Shown: positions 1 through 6,130 of the stretch, in pieces | How positions within the stretch are numbered: the first letter of the stretch is position 1 | Layout of the letters: each line of letters opens with the position of its first letter | Source: Deltaproteobacteria bacterium | GTDB taxonomy: Bacteria > Desulfobacterota > Dissulfuribacteria > Dissulfuribacterales > UBA3076 | Reading direction: 5' to 3' | NCBI GenBank assembly: GCA_030605675.1 | Contig: JAUWHV010000073.1 | Span: 1 to 6,452, forward strand | DNA: 6,452 nucleotides | The notes under the pieces: model-generated | What the model saw: only the letters and a program-made list of their open reading frames with translations | Databases searched by the model: none | Told to the model about the DNA's origin: nothing | Translations under genes and position numbers: made by a program

Positions 1-136
1 TGCCATCTTCTACCACATGGGGTGCATTTTCTGCTTCATCCAGAGACATGATGTCAATATCAAGATCGGAAAGAAGTGCCTGAATTTCTTTCAGCTTGCC
101 TTTGTTACGGGTGGCAAGTATCAATTTTTTTTTCAT
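1..136 (-). CDS. rdgB: XTP/dITP pyrophosphatase, RdgB/HAM1 family (N-terminal part)
   Basis: Only the first 45 codons are inside the window; the rest lies beyond the left edge. The start is the ATG at 134-136, preceded by an AGGT/GAG-type ribosome site. The protein begins MKKK and continues with LILATRNKGKLKEIQ, the nucleotide-binding N-terminal signature of the HAM1/RdgB family, and later shows VVEDG, where the family's conserved acidic stretch begins. Known members hydrolyse non-canonical purine triphosphates (ITP, dITP, XTP) to monophosphate and pyrophosphate in the cytoplasm, keeping deaminated bases out of nucleic acids. The gene sits 32 bases after the 4Fe-4S gene on the same strand and is probably the next operon member. 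Nine A residues directly follow the ATG, a possible slippage site. Family assignment is firm; the missing C-terminus means intactness cannot be judged. Confidence 0.9.
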   Translation of the reverse strand, partial: MKKKLILATRNKGKLKEIQALLSDLDIDIMSLDEAENAPHVVEDG

Positions 137-154
137 ATAACTCGACCTGTGCGG

Positions 155-184
155 TTAGCTTTTAGCCATTAGCAATTAGCTTTT
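155..184. repeat. Degenerate heptad repeat (TTAGCnn)x4
   Basis: TTAGC occurs at 155, 162, 169 and 176, an exact 7-base period, with the two following bases varying (TT, CA, AA, TT). The tract covers the gap before rdgB and the last codons of the upstream 4Fe-4S gene, whose TAA stop (169-171 in plus coordinates) lies in the third unit. Repeats of this kind occur in intergenic DNA of several anaerobe genomes, but no function can be read here. Confidence 0.75.
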
Positions 185-1077
185 GGATAAAACTGTTCAA
201 CATCCTCTTTACCGATATCCTCCCGCACCGGGCCAAACTCCAGAGATACGGCATTAGATGGACAGACAGACAAGCATCTGAGGCATCTGATACAGGCAGC
301 CGAATTCAGGTCATCCAGACCATTATAAAAAGATACATCAGTAGGGCATACGGTCAGGCATGCCTCGCACTGGACACATCGGTCAGGATGAAAACGCAAC
401 TGCAGCCAGCTTACCCTGTTGAAAAGCCCGTAGATAGCTCCAAGAGGACAGATTGCCCGGCAGAATGGACGGGATGTTAAAGTACACCAGATCAAGAGGA
501 GTATCAATAAGATAAACTTGTATGCGAACAGCCAACCTGCGGCACGACGGAGCCCCTGATCCAGGCAAAGCAGCGGAATACCGGCCTCAAGCGTCCCTGC
601 CGGACAGACATACTTGCAGAACCAGACGGAGCCGTAACCTAATGGATCCACCACAAGCAAAGGGAGCAAGACTACAAAGACAATAAGGAAGAGGTAGGGC
701 CCTCTTCCGAGGGGCCTCCAGAATGAAAGCTTGGGAACCGGAAGGAGGAACAGCCACTTCTGCAACAGGCCGAAGGGGCAAATCCAGCCACAGGGCATAC
801 GGCCGGCAACAGAACCTATCAGACCAAGACTTCCCAAAACGTATGCCCCAATATGCAACTGTCCCATTTGAAGACTCGGGCGCAGAGTTGCCAGAAGATT
901 CTGAAGGGCACCAAGGGGACATGACGTGGTGGCGGCAGGACAGGAGTGACAATTGAGCCCAGGGAAACAGAGCTTTTTAAGAGGCCCCTGATATATGGGA
1001 CTTCTCCACGGAAAAAGCCAGTAAGCGTTAGCCAGCAATGCAAAAATATACTGACTTCTTCTGCGCAGACGTTCCAT
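169..1077 (-). CDS. Membrane-bound 4Fe-4S binding protein, NapH/YccM-like
   Basis: This 302-residue polytopic membrane protein contains 21 cysteines. In order: a basic N-terminus with a first membrane segment (about 8-25); a Cys-rich stretch with C37, C43, C46 and C53 (GLNCHSCP, then SCPLG); CGWICPFG (96-103); a membrane segment (about 126-143); CKYVCPAG (154-161); a membrane segment (about 183-199); CRAICPLG (206-213); and a C-terminal double-cluster ferredoxin domain with CxxCxxCxxxCP at 234-245 and 262-273. This resembles the NapH/MauN/YccM class of membrane electron carriers, which pass electrons between the quinone pool and periplasmic or cytoplasmic partners. The actual partner here is unknown. 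The start is the ATG overlapping the stop of the 44-residue CxxC gene (TAATG), so the two are translationally coupled. The last residues (KANC) and the stop fall in a heptad repeat. Substrate and direction of electron flow cannot be inferred. Confidence 0.85.
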   Translation of the reverse strand: MERLRRRSQYIFALLANAYWLFPWRSPIYQGPLKKLCFPGLNCHSCPAATTSCPLGALQNLLATLRPSLQMGQLHIGAYVLGSLGLIGSVAGRMPCGWICPFGLLQKWLFLLPVPKLSFWRPLGRGPYLFLIVFVVLLPLLVVDPLGYGSVWFCKYVCPAGTLEAGIPLLCLDQGLRRAAGWLFAYKFILLILLLIWCTLTSRPFCRAICPLGAIYGLFNRVSWLQLRFHPDRCVQCEACLTVCPTDVSFYNGLDDLNSAACIRCLRCLSVCPSNAVSLEFGPVREDIGKEDVEQFYPKANC

Positions 1078-1211
1078 TAGCCGATTCCAATACAGCTAAG
1101 GCATACGGTAATTGCCTTGTTCCAGACTACAGGCACCTCACCGGACCAGATTCCCAGTGCCAGGAGTGCAATAAAGGCAATTGTCGTAAAAAGAGGAAGA
1201 TATCGCTTCAT
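1077..1211 (-). CDS. 44-residue membrane CxxC protein, CD1871A-like
   Basis: This is a very short gene that is easily missed. The protein starts MKRYLPLF, has one hydrophobic segment at about 5-22 and ends in VCLSCIGIG, with the CxxC at residues 37-40 and the stop four residues later. Basic residues at the N-terminus suggest N-in topology, placing the CxxC outside the cytoplasmic membrane. The C-terminal CxxC-IGIG pattern matches what I recall of the CD1871A family of CxxC proteins, which has no known function. Evidence that it is real: AAAGG lies about five bases before the ATG; the ATG overlaps the stop of the upstream gene by one base (TAATG); and its own stop overlaps the start of the 4Fe-4S gene in the same way. 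A role as redox partner or metal or cluster ligand for that protein is inference. Confidence 0.75.
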   Translation of the reverse strand: MKRYLPLFTTIAFIALLALGIWSGEVPVVWNKAITVCLSCIGIG

Positions 1212-1507
1212 TAAAGCCTTTGTTTGACTGATATGGTTTTCTGACCCAGATGGACTTCTTTGTCACGGCGGTCATCTATCTTTATAACCGTGTATACCCG
1301 TTTCGCCTCATTAGAAAAAGGGCTTTCATGCAAGGCCTTTGCTACAGCAAGGAGCTGATCAATATCTCCTTCAATTATTGTCCCCATATCCGTAAGCTCA
1401 TATGGAAGTCCCTGCTCTGCAAGCAGCCTCTGCATGTTTACCACGAATTCTCCCACACTTGTGGATCCGGTTCCAAGGGGAGAGACGTTTATTTCCATCA
1501 GTGCCAT
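1211..1507 (-). CDS. MTH1187/UPF0045 family thiamine-binding protein
   Basis: This small cytoplasmic protein has 98 residues, the usual size for the MTH1187/YqgV family (UPF0045). The N-terminal MEINVSPLGTGSTSVGEFV and the later YELTDMGTIIEGD are characteristic of the family, which has a ferredoxin-like alpha/beta fold. Members form oligomers and some bind thiamine or its pyrimidine moiety; the cellular role is not settled. The start at 1505-1507 is preceded by AAAGGAG eight to nine bases upstream. A second Met at codon 4 is possible but has poorer spacing. The gene begins 17 bases after the end of trkH, and its stop overlaps the start of the 44-residue CxxC gene by one base. No thiamine riboswitch is seen in front of it, so the link to thiamine rests on family alone. 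Confidence 0.85.
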   Translation of the reverse strand: MALMEINVSPLGTGSTSVGEFVVNMQRLLAEQGLPYELTDMGTIIEGDIDQLLAVAKALHESPFSNEAKRVYTVIKIDDRRDKEVHLGQKTISVKQRL

Positions 1508-1524
1508 GATGATATCTCCTTTTA

Positions 1525-3009
1525 TCAGGTTTTACTCCACCGCCACCTGGGATAGCGAACATCCTTCCAATACGAAGGCACAAAGAGTATAATTATAGTA
1601 TAGAGTTCCAGCCGTCCTGCCAGCATACACATGATAAGAACGCCCTTAGAAAGATCAGGGATGTGAGCATAATTCTCGCAGGGGCCGACGCCTGCCAGCC
1701 CCGGGCCTATGTTGTTTAAAGTAGCAATAACCGCCACAGAGCCGGTAACCATGTCCAGCCCCTGTCCGGTTACAATCAGAGTCGCAACCACAAATACAAC
1801 CGCATATAAAGAGAGATATCCCAGTATGGACTGGATCACCTCTGCAGGGACCTTATGATTATCAAGTTTGACAAATACCACCGCCCTTGGGTGGATCAGT
1901 TTTCGTATCTGCATTCTCGTGAACTTGCAGAACAAGAGTATTCGTACCTGCTTAATACCGCCGGTAGTAGAACCTGCCATTCCTCCCAAAAACATAAGGG
2001 TGACCAGTGTGATTTTGCACATAGGTGCCCACTGATTAAAATTCGCTGTGTGGAAGCCTGTGCCGGTGAGTATGGTCCATACTTGAAAAGTACTATATCT
2101 CAGACTATCTGACCATGAATCATAGGTTGCAAAGAGAATATTTGCAAGCATGACGAATATGGTCGCAACAATGCCTATGCCAAGGTAAAAACGGAGTTCT
2201 TCGCTTTGGCCGAATGCCTTCCAGTTACCGGTAAGCAGGCGGTAATGGAGGGAGAAATTTATTCCGGCAAGGATAATAAACACGATTACAATGAAGTCGA
2301 TCCACGGATTGTGAAATGCTGCTATACTATCGGTCCTGGTAGAAAAGCCGCCGGTAGCCAGAGTGGAAAAGGCATGGCAAATGGCATCAAAAAAGCTCAT
2401 GCCCGCCAACATAAGCAACACGGTCTCAACTGCCGTAAAGAGTACATACACACTCCACAAAATCCGGGCAGTATCCTGGATCCTGGGTGTAATGCGGTCC
2501 TTTGTAGGGCCGGGCATCTCTGCCCGGAAGAGCTGCATGCCTCCGATTCCGAGTATAGGCAGAATTGCCAGGGAGAGGACAATGAACCCCATACCCCCCA
2601 GCCACTGCGTAAAGGCCCTCCAGAAGAGCAGGCTGGGCCCCAGGACCTCAACCCTTTCCAATATTGTGGCACCGGTAGTGGTAAAACCGGACATGGATTC
2701 GAAATAGGCATTGAGATAGCTCGGGATGGCCCCGGAGAGATAATATGGCAGTGCCCCCAGGGCAGCAGCAGCAAGCCAGCTAAAGGCCACAATTGCAAAT
2801 CCCTCCCTATGACCTATCTCCGGCTCTGAGACACAAGACCAGACAAGCCCTCCTCCAAGCACAAATCCAATTGCGCTGGAGATGACAAAGAACTGCCAGT
2901 TCCCGTCGTCGTAATATATGCTGAATGCGATGGGTATCAGAAGGGCAACTGAAAGGAAGAGAAAGAGCCAACCCAACAGGACCCCGATAGTACCTGTACC
3001 CAGTCTCAT
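1525..3009 (-). CDS. trkH: Trk potassium uptake system membrane subunit TrkH
   Basis: This 494-residue integral membrane protein of the TrkH/KtrB superfamily is the ion-conducting subunit. The four pore loops are visible: SMSGFTTTGATI (105-116), STLATGGFST (215-224), ILTGTGFHTANF (313-324) and ATLNNIGPGLAG (429-440), each carrying the filter glycine. GGMAGSTTGGIK (342-353) corresponds to the intramembrane gating loop, and AGRLELY (464-470) is the usual C-terminal signature. Length is normal and the gene appears intact. In known systems TrkH dimers conduct K+ and are gated by a TrkA ring that binds NAD(H) or ATP/ADP. The start overlaps the trkA stop by four bases (ATGA). No purine-rich ribosome site precedes this ATG, so translation probably depends on reinitiation after trkA, which would couple the two subunits' production. 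Confidence 0.95.
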   Translation of the reverse strand: MRLGTGTIGVLLGWLFLFLSVALLIPIAFSIYYDDGNWQFFVISSAIGFVLGGGLVWSCVSEPEIGHREGFAIVAFSWLAAAALGALPYYLSGAIPSYLNAYFESMSGFTTTGATILERVEVLGPSLLFWRAFTQWLGGMGFIVLSLAILPILGIGGMQLFRAEMPGPTKDRITPRIQDTARILWSVYVLFTAVETVLLMLAGMSFFDAICHAFSTLATGGFSTRTDSIAAFHNPWIDFIVIVFIILAGINFSLHYRLLTGNWKAFGQSEELRFYLGIGIVATIFVMLANILFATYDSWSDSLRYSTFQVWTILTGTGFHTANFNQWAPMCKITLVTLMFLGGMAGSTTGGIKQVRILLFCKFTRMQIRKLIHPRAVVFVKLDNHKVPAEVIQSILGYLSLYAVVFVVATLIVTGQGLDMVTGSVAVIATLNNIGPGLAGVGPCENYAHIPDLSKGVLIMCMLAGRLELYTIIILFVPSYWKDVRYPRWRWSKT

Positions 3010-4352
3010 GAGGTGAGGAGCTGTTCCACCATGGGGATCGCCTTCTTCATGCTGAAGATTATCAGTCGATCTCCTGCCTTCAGTATTGTATCTCCTGAGG
3101 GAATGATCACCTTTCCTTTTCTGACCACTGCCCCAAGGTTAGTATCCGCAGGAAAGTCTATAGATCTTAAGGGCTTATCTAAATACACCCAACGCTCAGA
3201 GACCACAAGCTCCAGCACCTCTGCCTCGCTCCCGAGTAATGAAGCAACAGAGAGAATCGCGCCCCGCCTCACAAAACGCAGAATCATATTGGCTGCTACA
3301 AGCCTTGGGCTGAGTGCAACATCTATTCCCAGCTTTCCAAGGAGCGGGATGAAATCCGGACGGCTTATGCGGGTTATGCACTTCTTTGCACCGTGATACT
3401 TTGCAAGGAGGCTTGAAAGGATATTTGTGGTATCTCCATCTGTGACAGCCACCACGAGATCTGCCGTGTCTATTCCCTCTGACAGCAAATCATGGGCGTC
3501 CAGACCATCAAAGTTAAGCACTACGGCACTATCCAAATGCTCGGCAAGATGCTCGCATCTTATGGGATCGGTCTCCACAAGGGCCACGTCCACCTTCTGT
3601 TGTTCCAGGGCCTTGGCTACCCGAAAGCCGACCCGGCCCCCACCGATGATAAAGACCTTTTTAGGAGCCATGCTCCACAGGTTGAACAAATCTTCCACTG
3701 CCGCCATGTCCCTGCGCCTTACAACCAGGTAAATCCGGTCCTCAGCCTGGATGAGATCACTCCCCCTGGGAATGATGGTCTCTCCATCCCGGACAATGGC
3801 AACTATTACAAAATCATAGAGTCCTCTTAAATCCTTCAGATCAGCCAGTGTTACACCACAGACAGGATTGCCCTCTTTTACCTGGTACCCCACCAGCACG
3901 ACCTCGCCGTGAGCAAAATCAACCACCTCAAAGGCCTCTGATACCTCACTGATCCTGAGTATCTCCTGGGCCATGACCTGATCAGGGTTAATCAGGAGAT
4001 CTATGCCAAGCCGATACTCATTCAGTGGAGAAACACCGGAAAAATATTCCTCGTTCCTGGCTCTGGCCACACGGCGTAATACGCCATACTCCTTTGCCAT
4101 GATACAGGCAATCAGGTTGACCTCGTCTATGTCGGTAACTGCGATAAAAAGATCGGCCTTTGTGATATTCGCCTGTTCCAGGGTCCGGGCAGAGGCCCCG
4201 TTTCCCTCAATGGCAAGTATATTAAGATCCCGCTCTACGCGCTTTAGACGATCGGCATTTCTGTCTATTAGAATGACTTCGTGGTCTTCTGCGGAGAGCT
4301 GCTGACAAATGTGGCGGCCTACTTCACCGGCTCCAATGACGACTACACGCAT
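3006..4352 (-). CDS. trkA: Trk system potassium transport regulatory protein TrkA
   Basis: This cytoplasmic protein has 448 residues, the normal length for two-unit TrkA. It consists of two tandem RCK modules. The first Rossmann domain starts MRVVVIGAGEVG (glycine motif 7-12) with an acidic residue at the end of strand 2 (LID, 28-30), followed by a TrkA_C domain at about 135-218. The second Rossmann domain has VFIIGGGRVG (glycine motif 237-242) with an acidic residue at 260, followed by a second TrkA_C domain at about 370-448. TrkA binds nucleotides and gates TrkH, setting K+ uptake by energy and redox state. The ATG at 4350-4352 is preceded by GAAGG six bases upstream. The gene lies 55 bases downstream of the tRNA-Cys gene on the same strand and overlaps trkH by four bases. 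It appears intact. Confidence 0.95.
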   Translation of the reverse strand: MRVVVIGAGEVGRHICQQLSAEDHEVILIDRNADRLKRVERDLNILAIEGNGASARTLEQANITKADLFIAVTDIDEVNLIACIMAKEYGVLRRVARARNEEYFSGVSPLNEYRLGIDLLINPDQVMAQEILRISEVSEAFEVVDFAHGEVVLVGYQVKEGNPVCGVTLADLKDLRGLYDFVIVAIVRDGETIIPRGSDLIQAEDRIYLVVRRRDMAAVEDLFNLWSMAPKKVFIIGGGRVGFRVAKALEQQKVDVALVETDPIRCEHLAEHLDSAVVLNFDGLDAHDLLSEGIDTADLVVAVTDGDTTNILSSLLAKYHGAKKCITRISRPDFIPLLGKLGIDVALSPRLVAANMILRFVRRGAILSVASLLGSEAEVLELVVSERWVYLDKPLRSIDFPADTNLGAVVRKGKVIIPSGDTILKAGDRLIIFSMKKAIPMVEQLLTS

Positions 4353-4407
4353 ATTATACCTTCAAGCTCTTTATAGTGGTTTTCAATGGATGGTGAGTAT
4401 ATAGTAT

Positions 4408-4483
4408 TGGAGGCGGCGCCCGGACTTGAACCGGGGAATAACGGTTTTGCAGACCGTCGCCTTAGCCACTTGGCTACGCCGCC
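4408..4483 (-). tRNA. tRNA-Cys (anticodon GCA) with encoded CCA
   Basis: The minus strand folds as a complete cloverleaf. The acceptor GGCGGCG pairs with CGCCGCC. The D arm is GCC/GGC with a 10-base loop containing GTGG. The anticodon stem ACGGT/ACCGT closes the loop CTGCAAA, giving anticodon GCA (4448-4450 in plus coordinates). The variable loop has five bases, and the T arm CCCGG/CCGGG closes TTCAAGT. The discriminator base is U (4411), as expected for cysteine tRNAs, and CCA is encoded at 4408-4410. The body is 73 bases plus CCA. It precedes trkA on the same strand with no evident terminator between them, so the operon could be read through from the tRNA promoter. Confidence 0.97.
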
Positions 4484-4595
4484 CTTAAAGCAGGTGATGC
4501 TTAACATAAGGCAAATGCTTTGACAAGACCGTTGATGACAACAGGCCATTTGAGAGATTGAGAAATTGCCCAAGGGCAACCTTGAGGATTTCAGA
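4484..4595. promoter_or_regulatory. Divergent intergenic region between tRNA-Cys and tauE
   Basis: This 112-base gap separates the minus-strand tRNA/trk block from the plus-strand permease, so promoters for both should lie here. A TTGACA at 4520-4525 (plus) overlaps a TTGTCA at 4521-4526 (minus), both good -35 matches. No convincing TATAAT-like box lies at the right distance in either direction, so I cannot place the start sites. The right end carries the permease ribosome site GAGG at 4584-4587. Confidence 0.35.
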
Positions 4596-5555
4596 ATGTA
4601 TTTCCCGATTGCTGATATCGAAGTTAGCCCCTGGATCCCGCCTCTTGTAGCTTTTGTTATTTCTTTTTTTACTTCAATGGGTGGTGTGTCAGGCGCCTTT
4701 CTAATCTTACCCTTCCAGGTGAGCTTCCTTGGTTTCACAAGTCCGGCAGTCAGTGCCACCAACCAGCTTTTCAATATTGTTGCCATTCCCAGTGGGGTCT
4801 ATCGATATATAAAAGAAGGTCGAATGGTGTGGCCTCTCACGTGGGCAGTTATAATAGGAACCCTGCCCGGAGTTCTAACCGGCGCTATTTTGCGCATACA
4901 GTATCTCCCAAATCCAAAGAACTTCAAGATGTTTGTCGGTTTAGTCCTTTTATATATCGGATGTAGATTAATAAAAGATCTGCTTAAGAAAAAGCAATCC
5001 AATGGGCATCAAATATCAGCAGAAGAGCAATTCCAGAAAGTAGTTAAAGAATACCATGAATCAGATCAATCTGATATTGCTTCCGGTCAAAGGCAATTAC
5101 CACGAATTATTGTAAAGAAGTTCAATATGTCTCGCATTATTTATGAATTCTATGGCCAAACGTTTGATGTAAACGCTATGGGAATAATGCTGTTAAGCTT
5201 TTCCGTTGGTATCATCGGCGGTATTTATGGGATAGGCGGCGGAGCCATTATTGCTCCCTTCTTTGTAAGTTTCTTCGGTCTCCCAGTTTATACCGTAGCT
5301 GGTGCGGCATTGATGGGGACCTTTGTAACCTCAGTTGTGGGCGTGCTATTTTATCAGGCAATAGCTCCCCTTTATCCTGACATGGCCGTTGCACCGGATT
5401 GGGCCTTGGGTTTCCTGTTCGGGATAGGGGGATTTGCCGGCATGTATTGCGGAGCAAGGTTACAGAAATTTGTCCCGGCCAGGCTAATCAAATTGATATT
5501 AGTGGTCTGCATTCTATTCCCGGCTATTAGGTATATTTTGGCATTTATCAGGTAA
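4596..5555 (+). CDS. TauE/SafE family sulfite/sulfonate-type anion permease
   Basis: This 319-residue polytopic inner-membrane protein belongs to the TauE/SafE (DUF81) superfamily. It has the two-half architecture typical of the family. The first half carries SMGGVSGAFLILPF (27-40) followed by SPAVSATNQLFN. The second half carries the related GIYGIGGGAIIAPFF (209-223) followed by VAGAALMGTFVTS. A hydrophilic, charged stretch at about 128-190 separates the halves and is long for the family. Members export or import sulfite, sulfonates, sulfoacetate or related organic acids; the substrate here cannot be fixed from sequence. I chose the ATG at 4596-4598 because GAGG sits eight bases upstream. 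An in-frame TTG at 4566 would add ten residues but has no clear ribosome site. The gene stands alone, divergent from the trk block. No terminator is visible after it; repeats follow directly. Confidence 0.88.
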   Translation: MYFPIADIEVSPWIPPLVAFVISFFTSMGGVSGAFLILPFQVSFLGFTSPAVSATNQLFNIVAIPSGVYRYIKEGRMVWPLTWAVIIGTLPGVLTGAILRIQYLPNPKNFKMFVGLVLLYIGCRLIKDLLKKKQSNGHQISAEEQFQKVVKEYHESDQSDIASGQRQLPRIIVKKFNMSRIIYEFYGQTFDVNAMGIMLLSFSVGIIGGIYGIGGGAIIAPFFVSFFGLPVYTVAGAALMGTFVTSVVGVLFYQAIAPLYPDMAVAPDWALGFLFGIGGFAGMYCGARLQKFVPARLIKLILVVCILFPAIRYILAFIR

Positions 5556-5576
5556 CCTATAACCGTAACCGTTCAT

Positions 5577-5615
5577 GGGTTCAAAGGTTCAGGGTTCAAA
5601 GGTTCAGAGGTTTAG
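5577..5615. repeat. GGTTC-type repeats with a perfect 15-bp tandem duplication
   Basis: GGGTTCAAAGGTTCA is present twice back to back at 5577-5591 and 5592-5606 with no mismatch, followed by a degenerate part-unit GAGGTTTAG. At finer scale GGTTC or GGTTT recurs at 5578, 5586, 5593, 5601 and 5609, a 7-8 base period. The tract starts 21 bases after the permease stop. Confidence 0.8.
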
Positions 5616-5809
5616 AAAATATAGATACTGTGAAGGGCAGCTTGAGTTATGTTAGTATATTCGAAACGAATAATGATTGAGCTAACCAGCCCGCCGTGGA
5701 GTTGGCAACCAACTTTGAGCGGTGTAAATGCTTGAATCTACGTCAAAAAAACGCCCGTGCTCGCGGGTCGGGTTGAGTGATTCGTTATGTCTGTGGCATA
5801 TTTCATCCA
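5614..5809. other. Gene-free stretch rich in inverted repeats; attC-like palindrome at 5682-5788
   Basis: No reading frame here looks coding. Visible structures are TATTCG-AAA-CGAATA at 5658-5672; AGTTGG-CAA-CCAACT at 5700-5714; a long imperfect palindrome whose ends are TAAC (5683-5686) and GTTA (5784-5787), with inner arms CCCGC (5690-5694) and GCGGG (5763-5767); and a minus-strand terminator at 5745-5770. Read on the minus strand, the palindrome starts ATAACGAATCACTCAACCC, 21 bases after the antitoxin stop. Its position and end motifs recall integron attC sites, but the arms are unequally spaced, so the assignment is tentative. Confidence 0.4.
5745..5770 (-). terminator. Intrinsic terminator for the toxin-antitoxin operon
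   Basis: On the minus strand a GC-rich stem CG(A)CCCG ... CGGGCG, with one bulged A and a six-base loop, is followed immediately by seven T residues. It lies about 40 bases after the antitoxin stop in the right direction to end that transcript. The stem is short (six pairs), so strength is uncertain. Confidence 0.6.
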
Positions 5810-6130
5810 TTATGCACTGAGCCGATAGTCAAGAAGGTGGGGAGATTTTTCAAGTAGCTCAAGTAGAACTTTTGTTGAACCAGTTGGCTTTCTTTTTCCT
5901 TGTTCCCATTGCCGTATTGAGGATGGACTGACATTCAGCAATCTGGCAAATACAGTTTGACTGAGCTTCGTTTGTTCCCTAATGGCTTTAATCTGATATG
6001 TTGTTAATTGAATCTCTGGAATTTTGATGCCAAGCGAATCAAGTTCTTTTTTCGTGAAAGAGCTCTTTATTCCAGAATTTAGCATATCCTGAACTGTTTC
6101 TCCAATGGCTTTTTTTATTGAATCCCTCAT
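5810..6130 (-). CDS. XRE-family HTH antitoxin of a type II toxin-antitoxin pair (HigA/NadS-like)
   Basis: This 106-residue cytoplasmic DNA-binding protein has a helix-turn-helix of the Cro/C1 type at about 46-95. Its key stretch is LSQTVFARLLNVSPSSIRQW, followed by EQGKRKPTG, a classic XRE pattern. The N-terminal 40 residues are probably the oligomerisation or toxin-binding part. The ATG (6128-6130) overlaps the toxin stop as ATGA, and GAGGTGGAAGA upstream provides a ribosome site. Toxin-first order with an XRE antitoxin is the HigBA arrangement. Antitoxins of this type neutralise the toxin and repress their own operon, so the operator should lie upstream of the toxin, outside the window. A plain XRE regulator is excluded mainly by the overlapping RelE-type gene. 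Confidence 0.85.
   Translation of the reverse strand: MRDSIKKAIGETVQDMLNSGIKSSFTKKELDSLGIKIPEIQLTTYQIKAIREQTKLSQTVFARLLNVSPSSIRQWEQGKRKPTGSTKVLLELLEKSPHLLDYRLSA

Noticed and set aside
723..956. A 77-codon plus-strand frame opposite the 4Fe-4S gene
   Set aside because: It is antisense to a gene with many conserved cysteine motifs and shows no coding features of its own.
2206..2829. A 207-codon open frame on the plus strand opposite trkH
   Set aside because: It is fully antisense to a well-conserved trkH. Its protein is hydrophilic with no recognisable motif, and no ribosome site was seen. It is a shadow frame.
4566..4595. TTG at 4566 as the permease start
   Set aside because: There is no ribosome site at the right distance, whereas the ATG at 4596 has GAGG eight bases upstream and starts nearer the first membrane segment.
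4343..4786. A 147-codon minus-strand frame running across the tRNA-Cys gene
   Set aside because: It translates through the tRNA and lies antisense to the permease start; neither could be coding in that frame.
5577..5606. CRISPR array
   Set aside because: The repeats are 15 bases, directly adjoining, with no spacers, and no cas genes are present.
5658..5672. TATTCG-AAA-CGAATA hairpin as a terminator for the permease
   Set aside because: The stem is A+T-rich with a three-base loop, has no T-run after it on the plus strand, and lies about 100 bases from the stop.
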